Of a stretch of 64,000 bases of DNA, positions 20,160 through 29,995 are shown piece after piece; the stretch's first letter is position 1; each line of letters begins with the position of its first letter. This DNA comes from Nitrosomonas ureae (GTDB lineage Bacteria; Pseudomonadota; Gammaproteobacteria; Burkholderiales; Nitrosomonadaceae): positions 124,001 through 188,000 of the forward strand of contig NZ_FNUX01000003.1 in assembly GCF_900108305.1 (NCBI RefSeq), read 5' to 3'. The notes under the pieces were generated by a model. The model ran no database searches. It was not told the origin of the DNA and was given only the letters and a program-made list of their open reading frames with translations. The translations under genes were made by a program, and so were the position numbers.

Positions 20160-20265
20160 TGTCTCCCCTCCAGACCGATCATTGCACCAGGAATCTCGCG
20201 CATCAATGCAACAATAATCTTTTCATTAACTCATGAGATTCGTATTGTTTCAACCGAGCATCAAG

Positions 20266-21645
20266 TTAACGCATTTCTGAATTCAGAGAGCCACCCTGTT
20301 GCGAAGGATCGCGATTTAGCATGACGGCAAATAAATCATGCGCATCCGATCCAGTAATTTGCACGTCGATGAACTCACCTGGTTGCAGATGTTCAGCATT
20401 TTCCACATAAACCAATCCATCAATCTCCGGCGCATCCGCACTACTTCGCGCAATCACTTGACCCTCAGTTAATTCGTCAATCATAACCGTCATTTTATGA
20501 CCTACTTTCGCAGCCAATCGTTGGCGGCTGATCTCTTCCTGCCGCTGCATGAAACGCGCTTGACGATCTTGTTTTATTGCTTCGGGGATGTGGTCAGACA
20601 ATTGATTGGCAGCAGCACCCTCAACAGGAGAGTACGTAAAGCAACCTACGCGATCTAATTGCGCTTCCTGTAAAAAGGCTAGAAGATCTTCAAATTCCGC
20701 CTCGGTCTCACCCGGAAAACCAACAATGAAGGTGCTTCGCAATGTAATATCAGGGCAAATTTTCCGCCATTGCTGAATTCGAGCCAAATTATTCTCGGCA
20801 CTTGCGGGCCGTTTCATCATTCTGAGAATGCGTGGATTTGCATGCTGAAATGGCACGTCCAAGTAGGGCAATATTTTACCTTCAGCCATGAGCGGAATGA
20901 CTGCATCCACATGCGGATAGGGATAAACATAGTGCAGCCTCACCCACACTCCCAATGACCCCAAAGCATGCGCAAGTTCGGTCAGGCGGGTTTTTACCGG
21001 CCTTCCCTGCCAGAAACCGGTACGGTATTTCACATCAACACCGTACGCACTGGTATCCTGCGAAATAATCAACAGCTCTTTCACCCCGGCATTCACCAAG
21101 TGTTCGGCCTCCTGCATCACTTGATGAATCGGACGGCTAACCAAATCGCCACGCATTGATGGAATAATACAAAACGTACACCGATGATTACAGCCTTCAG
21201 AAATTTTTACATACGCATAATGTTTCGGCGTTAACCGTATTCCTTGCGGCGGTATCAAACTGGTATAAGGATCATGAGGCTGCGGCAAATGCGTATGAAT
21301 TGCGGACATGACTTCTGGCAGCGCATGCGGTCCGGTAACCGCCAACACCTGTGGATGGGCTTTTTTGACGACGTCTCCATCTTCCCTGGCACCGAGACAA
21401 CCTGTCACGATCACTTTACCATTCTCTGCCAAAGCTTCGCCAATGGCATCCAGTGATTCTTCAACCGCGCTATCAATAAACCCGCAGGTATTGACCACGA
21501 CCAAGTCTGCATCCTGGTATGAGGCCGATATTTCATAACCTTCGGCCCGCAACTGGGTCAATATTTGTTCTGAGTCAACCAAGGCTTTGGGACACCCCAG
21601 AGAGACAAAGCCAACTTTTTGTGAAAACTGCTTACCTGCTGACAT
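20266..21645 (-). CDS. rimO: Ribosomal protein S12 methylthiotransferase RimO
   Basis: A 459-residue radical-SAM enzyme that adds a methylthio group to an aspartate of ribosomal protein S12. The N-terminal UPF0004 domain holds Cys18, Cys54 and Cys83 for the second Fe-S cluster. The radical-SAM motif GCNHRCTFC has Cys152, Cys156 and Cys159. A C-terminal TRAM domain (about 380-450) binds RNA or protein. [15 protein letters not shown] at the N terminus separates RimO from MiaB. It is convergent with truB. Confidence 0.95.
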   Translation of the reverse strand: MSAGKQFSQKVGFVSLGCPKALVDSEQILTQLRAEGYEISASYQDADLVVVNTCGFIDSAVEESLDAIGEALAENGKVIVTGCLGAREDGDVVKKAHPQVLAVTGPHALPEVMSAIHTHLPQPHDPYTSLIPPQGIRLTPKHYAYVKISEGCNHRCTFCIIPSMRGDLVSRPIHQVMQEAEHLVNAGVKELLIISQDTSAYGVDVKYRTGFWQGRPVKTRLTELAHALGSLGVWVRLHYVYPYPHVDAVIPLMAEGKILPYLDVPFQHANPRILRMMKRPASAENNLARIQQWRKICPDITLRSTFIVGFPGETEAEFEDLLAFLQEAQLDRVGCFTYSPVEGAAANQLSDHIPEAIKQDRQARFMQRQEEISRQRLAAKVGHKMTVMIDELTEGQVIARSSADAPEIDGLVYVENAEHLQPGEFIDVQITGSDAHDLFAVMLNRDPSQQGGSLNSEMR

Positions 21646-21801
21646 AAATAATTATTTGGAGATAGTTATAGTGAAAACATTTGGATTGTATCTGAATACC
21701 GATTCAAACAATTCGTTTCTCTCGATCAGTGACAGAACAATCAAAAGCCCTGCAAATTCGGCAACACCGATAGAAAGTAATTAGCCTCAACTTGTGACTG
21801 A

Positions 21802-22029
21802 TTACACGGATCCAGTAAATCGGGCGGCGTCAATAATTGACCAGAGATGAAAAATCCCACCGATGACTGCAGGAATAATCAGCACTGCAAAAAAATAACC
21901 TGTGCCACAAATAGCAAAAAACAAAAAAGCCGGCAGCAAACGCCCCTGCACCAGCTGCCCTAATCCCGGTATAAAAAAACTGCATACTGCAGCGATGACA
22001 TTTCCACCTGATCCTTGTCCTGACATCAT
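21802..22029 (-). CDS. Small TM2-like membrane protein
   Basis: A 75-residue protein with two membrane helices. The first contains FFIPGLGQLVQGR, the Gly-rich turn typical of TM2-type and related small membrane proteins, and the second ends in HLWSIIDAARF. Function unknown. GAGGG lies 4 bases before the first of two adjacent ATGs. It may be co-transcribed with the short frame at 22107-22262. Confidence 0.7.
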   Translation of the reverse strand: MMSGQGSGGNVIAAVCSFFIPGLGQLVQGRLLPAFLFFAICGTGYFFAVLIIPAVIGGIFHLWSIIDAARFTGSV

Positions 22030-22106
22030 TTTCCCTCTTGATATTTTTTTCTACAATCACAGAACTATGTTGCCTTCCCGATGGATGTATCTTCATTCAT
22101 TGTAGG

Positions 22107-22262
22107 CTACTCATAATCAATACCTATCATATCACCCGCCATTCTTTTTTCACGAATTTCGTTTAGATTATCTAGTTTAAAAATTCTCTGAGATGCTCTG
22201 ATTGTTCCCGGAATTCTGGACTGTAATGCGTTCTGGGTAATTTTCTCATCTTTAGCCTCCAT
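22107..22262 (-). CDS. Small hypothetical protein (doubtful)
   Basis: A 51-residue polar frame beginning MEAKDEKITQNAL and ending GDMIGIDYE, with an AAAGGA about 10 bases before the ATG. The frame is open for 18 more codons upstream. I recognise no family. Its composition is protein-like and it lies 77 bases upstream of the TM2-like gene on the same strand, but it could be chance. Confidence 0.35.
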   Translation of the reverse strand: MEAKDEKITQNALQSRIPGTIRASQRIFKLDNLNEIREKRMAGDMIGIDYE

Positions 22263-22897
22263 TTCATGTTCATCCTTTATGAAACATTGGACTTCATGAA
22301 AATCAGCATACCTCAAAGTGCTTGCCGGCTGTACGTACGGGTAGTTTTATGTCGCACCCGTGTGCGATCAGTTACACACCGCAGTACGGCTGCGGATAAC
22401 TTGCTTCACTACTGTAAATTGAATGTTACAAACCTAGAAAATATATCATGTTAAACATTAAATCACTAAGCTTTTGATAAATATCATATCTTAAGATATT
22501 CTTAAATAATATCACAGATATCTGGCGAATCAATTGTACCGATCATAGTACCGTTTTAATCTGGAATAAAAAGCCGCCCATCGCTGAATTGAAAAACCAC
22601 CGTTTAAACCAGTTTCTTATGCATGCGCGGCGGCAACCTTCGTTTACCTGGCATTAAAGCTATTAAATCAGCTGATTGTGAAACTCTTGATGTCAATCAT
22701 TCGGCTTGAATTTATTCCTGTTTATGCGCTACGGCAGCGCGAATCAAAAACCCCCAACCTCTAAAGTAAAACATAAAGGCAGGCTACGGGAGCGCTGTAA
22801 CTTTTTAGTTACAAGTTTAACTGCCCTATCGATAATTTTCTGCTTTTATCCCTACTATTACTATTAAAAATCAACATAATCAGCTACCTATATAACA
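22263..22897. other. Upstream region of the secreted repeat protein
   Basis: About 630 bases without a gene that I can support. A short palindrome with arms TGTAACT (22796-22802) and AGTTACA (22807-22813) lies about 100 bases before the candidate sigma-54 promoter, where an enhancer site would be expected. The rest shows nothing I recognise. Confidence 0.4.
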
Positions 22898-22914
22898 TGG
22901 CATGTAAACTGCTA
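22898..22914 (+). promoter_or_regulatory. Candidate sigma-54 (-24/-12) promoter
   Basis: TGGCAT-GTAAA-CTGCTA keeps GG and GC exactly 10 bases apart and matches most of the TGGCAC-N5-TTGCA consensus. Transcription would begin about 22924, leaving a leader of roughly 95 bases before the ATG at 23019. A sigma-54 activator gene lies just beyond the other end of the target gene. Confidence 0.55.
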
Positions 22915-23018
22915 ATCGATTATGGACAACCGTCTATTCATTAATCGCCGGGTTGTTTAGGAATTTGAAAAATATGGCAAATAACGGAATCTAAACCAAA
23001 CTAGTGAGGAAAGCAGAA

Positions 23019-26000
23019 ATGAATGAAATAATCACAACAACAGGTGTAACCATCACGCTTGATGAATCAGCTGGATTGCAGAATTTGACTGCTACTCCTG
23101 CACCGGGTGGCGACGCGAACGATAATGACATCGCTAACTCAGCTCTTCCTTCAGTCTTCTCTGCCCGGTTGACAGCGCTTGGACTAGGATCCCCAACAAT
23201 TGGCACCGCCTTAAGCGGCTATACCGGCGCTGCAGGAAACACGGGCAGCAATATTATCAGCGTCACGCCAGAGCCCGGCGGAACCATTACCGATCTCGGC
23301 TTCGTCGGTCCCGGTGGTGCGCCGCTTAATGGGTTAGATAGTGATCTAAACACCCTCACCGGCACTAACATCCTTCTCTATACGGATACGAACAACAACA
23401 TTGTCCTGGGCCGTGCGGGTGCTGCTGACGGTCCGATCGTGTTCGCTCTTTATTTGGAAGAAACCGGAACGCCGGTGTCGGGCGCCAAAATCTGGTCTGT
23501 ACAGTACGCCCCCCTCGAGAATATAGACCCCACCAACCCCGACGACTCGCTGAATCTACTGGATAAGGTCTTTGTTGCCGCCAGTCAGGACCTGGAATTC
23601 AGTCTTGCCAATGCGCCTTCCGGACAGAACCTGTTCCTGATGTTTACGACGGCGAACCCGACAACCGTAGATGATAACGGTGTTACCCGGATCACAGATC
23701 CCGCCATCATAGCCACTGGAAAGGATCCGGCAAACCAATCTACCGGGGCGAATATAACCACTGGCGACACGGTCAATAGCAGCCAAGGGGGTGGTACGAC
23801 AACCTTCGGCACCAACAGCCAGATGATCGTCGAAGGCGATGGTATCCATTTTTCGTTCGTAACGGGTGCGCGACAGAACGTGACCATTCCCAACCTGGAT
23901 CAAAACGAGGCGGATGTCGAAGCCAATATTGACTTTACCGATGTTTTCGATGCAAGAGCGGCCACTTTCGACGTTGTCCAGTTACAGAGCGGCAAGAGTG
24001 CCGTGGTTAAAGTCAGCGCCTTGAGCACTGATTCGGAACCAGGCGTAGATTTCATTGACGGATATGGGGACGATAACTCAGTTCCCATTACGCACGTCAA
24101 AGTCGCCTTGCAAAATGGAACTGTCCTCATCGATACGAGTACCGGTGGAACGGCTAACGGCGTGACGGTAGCTTTCAATACCGGAGTCGCGACAATATCC
24201 GGAATAAAAGCCGGTTACAATATTGAATACACCACAACCGCCGATCATAACCGCGTACTCGTCGAGAATGCTGGTTCAGGCAGAGGAAATGCCAGCGCTG
24301 ATTTTGATATCGGCGGCTTCCAGCTGCTCCAGGTCTCCGCGACAACAGTCGAAGTCGGCTCCAAAGTAAACTTTGAGGATGATGGGCCGAGCATCAATAC
24401 GACGGGTACAGAGCCCACGCTGACGGTGGACGAAACGGTGCTGGCGACCAACGACACGAAGAACTTTGCTGCCAATTTTACCTCCGCGTTTGGGACGGAT
24501 GGAGCGGGTACGTTGACCTTTGCGCTAGGCATCAGCGCCTCGGGGGTGGACTCGGAACTGGTGGATACGGCCACCAATAACCCAGTATTTCTGTTCCTGG
24601 AATCCGGAGTGGTGGTGGGCCGCGAGGGCACGGACGCCGCCAATGCGGTCGGCGGGGACGTCGTGTTCACGGTGGGTGTGGTCCCCTCGGGGGTCGATGC
24701 GGGCGACGTCACGCTCGACCAGCAGCGGGCGGTAGTGCATCCTGATGCGACCAATCCCGATGACGCGAAGAGCCTGTTGGTGGACACTTTGGTGACGCTG
24801 ACCGGAACCATCATCGACGAGGACGGCGACAGCCAGAGCGCCACGCTCAACATCGGACAGAACTTGGTATTCGAGGACGATGGGCCGACGGTGACGGCGA
24901 ACAGCCTCGTGAAGCTGGATGACGATGCGCTGGCGGGCAATCCGGGCGGCACGGGCGATGACATCGATGCGGAGAATGTCTCCGGCACGCTGGCGCATAG
25001 CTTCGGTGCGGATGGCGCGGGCTCGATCGCCTACCTGACCACGGGCGCGCCGGCGGGCTTCAGCTATGTGGCCGACGGTGACAACCTGCTGGTCCAGCAG
25101 GGTGGGGTCACGGTCTTGACGCTGACGCTGAACACCGCGACGGGGGCCTACCTGGTGACACAGAATGCGCCGATCGTGCATGCGGCGGGCCTGGACGAGA
25201 ACAACCAGGCGTTCACCATCAACTACCGGGTGACCGATGGCGATGGCGACACGGCGGATGGCACGCTGGCGCTCGATGTCGATGACGATACACCGACGGT
25301 GGCGGCGAACAGCCTCGTGAAGCTGGATGACGATGCGCTGGCGGGCAATCCGGGCGGCACGGGCGATGACATCGATGCGGAGAATGTCTCCGGTACGCTG
25401 GCGCATAGCTTCGGTGCAGATGGCGCGGGCTCGATCGCCTACCTGACCACGGGCGCGCCGGCGGGCTTCAGCTATGTGGCCGACGGTGACAACCTGCTGG
25501 TCAAGCAGGGCACGACCACGGTCTTGACGATGACGCTGAACACCGCGACGGGCGCCTACCTGGTGACACAGAACGCGCCGATCGCGCATGCGGCGGGTCT
25601 GGACGAGAACAACCAGGCGTTCACCATCAACTACCGCGTGGCCGACGGCGATGGCGACACGGCGGATGGCACGCTGGCGATCGATGTCGACGACGACACG
25701 CCGACACTTGATTTTGGCAACCTGGTAGGCACCGGCACCATCGCCCCGCAATACGGGGAATGGAACGGGTCTGTTGGCGCTGATCAACCAGGTAATCTTG
25801 ACATTTCTTTGAGTCAATTCCAACTTGTTAGACCGGATGGTTCGACGATCGCTGGGTCGAGTTTCACATTCAATGAACTGGCTGGTTCTCCTAACCCCGC
25901 CGGTGATTTCCTCTTTGCAGGTTCGCTCACTGCCGACTTCGACAACAATGCAGGCACGGCTGATACGACGGTTGACTTCACGCTTACGGCGCTGCAAAAC

Positions 26001-27008
26001 GGGCGCTATGTATTCGACTTGATACAGGGATTTGGCTCGACGATCACATTCAGCAGTGCCAATGGATCCCTTGATGCGGGCGGTCCGGATGCCGTGCGAA
26101 CCTTGACTATCCCTCCTGACGAGCAAGTAGTCTTTTTCGGTTTGCAGGCTACAACCTCTGATAGTGACATAGTATCCGCCATTGGGTTGGGAGAACCCGA
26201 TCTCACCGAGGCTCAAATCGAGGCGGGAGGTTTTTCATTTCTTGGTTCCGCAAACATGAATGTCAGTACTTCCGGCATAGGAATCGGCAATAACAACCTT
26301 GATGGGAACGGCACGGCAGGAATAAACGCCGGTGATGAAAGCTTTGTCATCAATCCTGAAACTTTATTAACCGGTGTGAAAGTTTTCATCGACAATTCGG
26401 TAGGAGGTTATGATCCAGCGACCGAGGAGTTGTACTACAAGATTTTCTTCGATGACGGCACTAATTCAGGCAGCATAAAAGTGTTGAGTGGTGATTTGAC
26501 TTCCGAGGCTGGAGGGCAGAAATCCTTTGCCATCGATACACAAGGTGCAAAGCTGATCGACTCTGTTCAACTCACCATGGGCAAGGGCGTTATCAAGGTG
26601 CCGGTGATTGAGTTCATCAAGTCGACCGAAAATCTTGCCAGCGACGTTAAACTTGACTTCAGCGCGTCGCTGACGGATGCCGATAGCGACACGGCAACCA
26701 GTAATTTTTCGGTTGACCTGTTCGCCAACGACTTGGGTCAGACTTTTGACTTTACACTGGTCGGTGCTTCCAGCGACCTGGACGGCTTCGATGTCGATCT
26801 GTCTGCTTCTCAAGTTTCCTACAAGATCGAGGGTTTTGATAAGCCGGCTGACAAACTGTTTCTTCTTGGGGATTCAGGTGCTGGTGTTTCGATTGACAAT
26901 AGCGGGGCTAACAGCATCGTTTCCGTAACTGAGACGACCGGAGGGCAAACCACTGTTATTACCGTGGTAGGTGTGGACCTTGCTTCATCGGATATTGTTC
27001 TTATATAG
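23019..27008 (+). CDS. Large type I-secreted repeat protein (T1SS-143/DUF5801 repeats), adhesin-like
   Basis: A 1329-residue acidic, Asp/Gly/Thr-rich, Cys-poor protein with no Sec signal. The middle holds DUF5801/T1SS-143-type repeats marked by DDGP or DDDTPT borders. One divergent copy spans about residues 455-623, and two almost identical 136-residue copies follow at about 623-759 and 759-895. The C terminus ends in hydrophobic VVGVDLASSDIVLI, like type I secretion signals. Such proteins are exported and often mediate adhesion or biofilm formation. The frame opens at a GTG at 23004, but GAGGA lies 8 bases before the ATG at 23019. No type I transporter genes are in the window. Bases about 24400-25720 are much richer in G+C than the flanks, suggesting an imported or recombined repeat block. 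Confidence 0.88.
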   Translation: MNEIITTTGVTITLDESAGLQNLTATPAPGGDANDNDIANSALPSVFSARLTALGLGSPTIGTALSGYTGAAGNTGSNIISVTPEPGGTITDLGFVGPGGAPLNGLDSDLNTLTGTNILLYTDTNNNIVLGRAGAADGPIVFALYLEETGTPVSGAKIWSVQYAPLENIDPTNPDDSLNLLDKVFVAASQDLEFSLANAPSGQNLFLMFTTANPTTVDDNGVTRITDPAIIATGKDPANQSTGANITTGDTVNSSQGGGTTTFGTNSQMIVEGDGIHFSFVTGARQNVTIPNLDQNEADVEANIDFTDVFDARAATFDVVQLQSGKSAVVKVSALSTDSEPGVDFIDGYGDDNSVPITHVKVALQNGTVLIDTSTGGTANGVTVAFNTGVATISGIKAGYNIEYTTTADHNRVLVENAGSGRGNASADFDIGGFQLLQVSATTVEVGSKVNFEDDGPSINTTGTEPTLTVDETVLATNDTKNFAANFTSAFGTDGAGTLTFALGISASGVDSELVDTATNNPVFLFLESGVVVGREGTDAANAVGGDVVFTVGVVPSGVDAGDVTLDQQRAVVHPDATNPDDAKSLLVDTLVTLTGTIIDEDGDSQSATLNIGQNLVFEDDGPTVTANSLVKLDDDALAGNPGGTGDDIDAENVSGTLAHSFGADGAGSIAYLTTGAPAGFSYVADGDNLLVQQGGVTVLTLTLNTATGAYLVTQNAPIVHAAGLDENNQAFTINYRVTDGDGDTADGTLALDVDDDTPTVAANSLVKLDDDALAGNPGGTGDDIDAENVSGTLAHSFGADGAGSIAYLTTGAPAGFSYVADGDNLLVKQGTTTVLTMTLNTATGAYLVTQNAPIAHAAGLDENNQAFTINYRVADGDGDTADGTLAIDVDDDTPTLDFGNLVGTGTIAPQYGEWNGSVGADQPGNLDISLSQFQLVRPDGSTIAGSSFTFNELAGSPNPAGDFLFAGSLTADFDNNAGTADTTVDFTLTALQNGRYVFDLIQGFGSTITFSSANGSLDAGGPDAVRTLTIPPDEQVVFFGLQATTSDSDIVSAIGLGEPDLTEAQIEAGGFSFLGSANMNVSTSGIGIGNNNLDGNGTAGINAGDESFVINPETLLTGVKVFIDNSVGGYDPATEELYYKIFFDDGTNSGSIKVLSGDLTSEAGGQKSFAIDTQGAKLIDSVQLTMGKGVIKVPVIEFIKSTENLASDVKLDFSASLTDADSDTATSNFSVDLFANDLGQTFDFTLVGASSDLDGFDVDLSASQVSYKIEGFDKPADKLFLLGDSGAGVSIDNSGANSIVSVTETTGGQTTVITVVGVDLASSDIVLI
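24888..25714 (+). repeat. Two near-identical 408-bp tandem repeats inside the secreted protein gene
   Basis: The string AACAGCCTCGTGAAGCTGG begins at 24900 and again at 25308, a period of 408 bases (136 codons). I count eight amino-acid differences between the copies. The reading frame is kept, so copy number could change by recombination. Confidence 0.9.
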
Positions 27009-27367
27009 AGCATCATCCTATTTGACATCATCCGAGGGAACCGGGGATACTCAAGTCCCGGCTTGGATAAGGAAATAATAGTAGATTGTAAAAAACGCTC
27101 CCCCGCCAACCACCACTGTAGTTGGCGGAGAGAGTGCAGCTTGGGAAGAAACTTTCCAGGCGATAGTTCGTTGCTTAAAGCGGCTTAAAGTAGAGAGCTT
27201 TTCCAGCTTCGTCTCACTCGCCAAGGACATAGGCGTTCAGTGAATAGAGCGCGATGTTGTTAACGACCAGTTAGTCGGTACGGATCCCTTGCACGGCTGA
27301 GCGAGAACGATCCGAGTGTGATACCGCCATTGTTTGTCAGACACGGCATTGAGGATCTGTACGCGGA
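27009..27367. other. Convergent intergenic region with hairpins and a possible decayed ORF
   Basis: Two stems follow the secreted protein gene: CCGGG (27041-27045) with CCCGG (27057-27061), and CCGCCAAC (27103-27110) with GTTGGCGG (27121-27128). From about 27160 a plus-strand frame reads SFSSFVSLAKDIGVQ and then hits several in-frame stops. It is vaguely like the N terminus of some transposases, but too short to assign. Confidence 0.4.
27103..27128 (+). terminator. GC-rich hairpin after the secreted protein gene
   Basis: Eight-bp stem CCGCCAAC / GTTGGCGG with a 10-base loop and no T tract on the plus strand. It is preceded by a run of A, so on the minus strand it would be followed by T residues and could serve the convergent regulator gene. 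Confidence 0.5.
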
Positions 27368-28726
27368 TTAGATTTTAATCCCGTATTTTTCTATCAGTCG
27401 ATAAAGACTGACTCGTGAGATGCCCAGTCTTTCAGCAGCGCGGCTCATGTTGTAGTGGGCGCTTTGAATATTGCTTATGATCGTTTCACGATCGGCTTCG
27501 GCGCGGGCTTCCTCGAGGGTTTTTATACTGCGTTCCTTATGCCTCTTATCCAAATTCAGATCGGCTGGCGTCAGCAGGCGATTTTCCGACATGATGACGG
27601 CATGACGAATGCAATTCATCAATTCACGGATATTGCCGGGCCAGTCGTGTTGTTGTAATAAATAAAGCGCCTCCGCATTGAAGCCTCTCGGTTTGCGACG
27701 GATGTTTCTGGAAAACTCCCGGAAAAAAAACCACACCAAAAGTTCGATATCGGTACCTCTTGTACGTAATGGCGGGATTTCGAGATGAAGCACTCTTATG
27801 CGGTAATACAGGTCTTCGCGGAACTTTCCGGCCTGGACGGCCTGAAGCAGATTCACATGGGTTGCGGAAATAATTCGTACATCGATCAGAATTTTTTCCG
27901 TGCCGCCAACGCGGACTATCGATCGTTCTTCAAGAAACCGCAACAGATTGACTTGCTGCAGCAATGGCAAGTCGCCAACTTCGTCGAGAAACAAGGTGCC
28001 GCCTTGCGCCGCTTCAATGCGGCCGATTCGGCGGCTGTGAGCACCGGTAAATGCGCCTTTTTCCCAGCCGAATAGCTCACCTTGTACCAATTCAGGCGGA
28101 AAGGCGCCGCAATTGATGGCGACAAGGGGTTTGCCGCTCCGGCGGGAATGCTTATGAATTGCGTTGGCAATCAGTTCCTTGCCAGTACCGGTTTCACCTT
28201 CGATCAGCACCGACAGATCTTCCTTGCTGACTTTTTCTATTTGTTTGTAGAGTTTGTGCATGACCATGCTAGTGCCGATGATGCCCTCAAAACTTTGGCA
28301 ATTGGTAAATTTCGGGTAACAGCTATAGGCTAATTCGGCCATGCCGTAAGCATGACCGAGCAAAAAATTCAGATGTTCTATATTGATAGGCAGAACGAAG
28401 TAATCAAAACAATAGTCAATGATGAAACAGCTACTGTTTGAATAAATCGATGTGTCAATCAGACATTCTTTGGAGAGCCCCATGACCCAATTGATCTTTG
28501 GAAATTTGTCACAAAATTTTCTCAGTTCCTGCCAAAATATGTCATCGTGTTGGTTTTCGATCAAACAAAATCCCACCAAGAATTTATTTCTGCTCAACAG
28601 AGCAAACGTTTCATCGAAATTGTGGGCAATATAAATTTTCCAATTATTGGCTGTAAGATCTTTGTAGAAATCGGCTTTCGATTGCTGATATTGAAAAATC
28701 AGAAGATTGCGTTCCGTGTTGGTCAT
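27368..28726 (-). CDS. Sigma-54-dependent activator, VpsR-like
   Basis: A 452-residue enhancer-binding protein. Residues 1-135 resemble the receiver-like domain of VpsR rather than a true receiver, and I see no convincing phosphorylation site. The AAA+ domain (about 147-375) has Walker A GETGTGKE at 177-184, the sigma-54 contact loop GAFTGA at 224-229 and Walker B GGTLFLDE at 242-249. A Fis-type helix-turn-helix is at about 425-447. VpsR in Vibrio binds cyclic-di-GMP and drives biofilm genes. I chose the ATG at 28726 (MTNTERNLL), with AAGG 9 bases upstream, over an ATG at 28783 without one. It converges on the secreted repeat protein, whose upstream region has a sigma-54-like site. Confidence 0.88.
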   Translation of the reverse strand: MTNTERNLLIFQYQQSKADFYKDLTANNWKIYIAHNFDETFALLSRNKFLVGFCLIENQHDDIFWQELRKFCDKFPKINWVMGLSKECLIDTSIYSNSSCFIIDYCFDYFVLPINIEHLNFLLGHAYGMAELAYSCYPKFTNCQSFEGIIGTSMVMHKLYKQIEKVSKEDLSVLIEGETGTGKELIANAIHKHSRRSGKPLVAINCGAFPPELVQGELFGWEKGAFTGAHSRRIGRIEAAQGGTLFLDEVGDLPLLQQVNLLRFLEERSIVRVGGTEKILIDVRIISATHVNLLQAVQAGKFREDLYYRIRVLHLEIPPLRTRGTDIELLVWFFFREFSRNIRRKPRGFNAEALYLLQQHDWPGNIRELMNCIRHAVIMSENRLLTPADLNLDKRHKERSIKTLEEARAEADRETIISNIQSAHYNMSRAAERLGISRVSLYRLIEKYGIKI

Positions 28727-28873
28727 GATCGTTGCCTTTATTAGATTTTTTTTGAGTTTCACAGTACAACGTAAATAAGACATTTCTAAACAATTGTATG
28801 TATCGTGGTGCGAATAATATTTATATCTTGCGATCAGTATTTTTTCAAAACTTAATTTGCTTATCTAATCATT

Positions 28874-29788
28874 TCATTTCTTTGATTCAAGCATTAATTT
28901 CTCGGCTTCTGTTAATAAAAACTCCCTAAATGCATTTGCAACACTGGATAAGCGTTTATTCTTACGATTGACGACATACCAATAACGAACAATGGGAAAC
29001 CCTTGAACATTAAGAATTTTCAATCGACTCGTTTCCAGCTCCAGTTCCACTGTATGCAACGACATGATACCCAACCCCATGCCCGCCTGCACCGCTTGCT
29101 TGATCGCTTCAGTTGTATCTGTTTCCATGCCTTTGTTGATAGCGACCTTATGTGCGGCGAAAAAACGCTCCATGGCACTACGTGTGCCAGAACCGGATTC
29201 CCGTACGAGAAAAATTTCCTTGGCCAATCGTTTTACCGGAATAAATCGCTCTTTACACAATGGATGATCCGGCGGTGCCACCACAACCAATGGATTCTCC
29301 ATAAAAGATTCGCTATCAATATCCAGATTCTCAGGAGGCTGCCCCATAATCGCAAGATCAATCAGATTATCCGCCAGCTGCTTTAACACTGCTTCACGGT
29401 TGGAAACATTTAAGCTCACGGTTACACCCTGGTAACGCTGGCAAAATTTCGCTAATAAATGGGGCGCAAAGTAATTCGCCGTGGTGACTACTGAAATATT
29501 CAGCTTGCCACGCTCCATCCCTTTTAATTCATCTAAAGCCACTTCCATATCGGATAGCTGTTGAGCAATGGAGCGGCTGTATTGATACAATTCACGTCCC
29601 GCTTCGGTCAGATGAGTTCGTTTTCCCAATTGCTCCAATAACGGCAAACCAATATTGTCTTCCAATTGCTTGATTTGCATTGAGACCGCGGGTTGAGTCA
29701 AGTGAAGCTCATCGGCTGCGCGCGAATAGCTCAAATGCCGGGCGACTGACTCAAACACTTTCAGTTGGCGTAAGGTAAGGTGCAGCAT
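28874..29788 (-). CDS. cbbR: LysR-type regulator of RuBisCO genes, CbbR
   Basis: A 304-residue LysR-family activator. Residues 1-60 form the winged helix (LRQLKVFESVARHLSYSRAA, LTQPAVSMQIKQLE), and the rest is the periplasmic-binding-protein-like effector domain. It is divergent from cbbL across a 207-base spacer, the usual arrangement for CbbR, which activates the Calvin-cycle operon in response to metabolites such as NADPH or phosphorylated sugars. Sequence and position together make the call secure. Confidence 0.93.
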   Translation of the reverse strand: MLHLTLRQLKVFESVARHLSYSRAADELHLTQPAVSMQIKQLEDNIGLPLLEQLGKRTHLTEAGRELYQYSRSIAQQLSDMEVALDELKGMERGKLNISVVTTANYFAPHLLAKFCQRYQGVTVSLNVSNREAVLKQLADNLIDLAIMGQPPENLDIDSESFMENPLVVVAPPDHPLCKERFIPVKRLAKEIFLVRESGSGTRSAMERFFAAHKVAINKGMETDTTEAIKQAVQAGMGLGIMSLHTVELELETSRLKILNVQGFPIVRYWYVVNRKNKRLSSVANAFREFLLTEAEKLMLESKK

Positions 29789-29833
29789 TTAAGCGATTCA
29801 GAAAAATTAAAATATGATATAAGCATAACCTTA

Positions 29834-29872
29834 TTATACATATCAATATTACTTATTTGTTCTTATGTATAA
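29834..29872. promoter_or_regulatory. Candidate CbbR operator
   Basis: TTATACATA (29834-29842) and TATGTATAA (29864-29872) form a perfect inverted repeat with arm starts 30 bases apart. Its position over and just upstream of the cbbL -35 region is where LysR-type proteins bind. Confidence 0.55.
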
Positions 29873-29885
29873 ATAGCGCTATAGT
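29857..29885 (+). promoter_or_regulatory. Candidate cbbL promoter
   Basis: TTGTTC (29857-29862) and TATAGT (29880-29885) are separated by 17 bases. The right arm of the inverted repeat lies between them. The leader to cbbL would be about 105 bases. Confidence 0.55.
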
Positions 29886-29995
29886 GCAATCCATAGGTTT
29901 AAATAGTCATGTTTGTTGTTTGTAACACAATCCCCTCTCATTTCTGTCGGGACGGTTGGCTGGAATTGAGCGGAATTTAACTGGAGGAAGAAGCT

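Noticed and set aside
24525-26216. 563-codon open frame on the minus strand inside the secreted repeat protein gene
   Set aside because: It is antisense to a GC-rich repeat region, is dominated by Arg and repeated text, and has no ribosome-binding site or family match; a shadow frame.
27160-27360. Transposase-like text downstream of the secreted protein
   Set aside because: Several in-frame stops and only a vague resemblance to an insertion-sequence transposase; no terminal repeats or target duplication seen.
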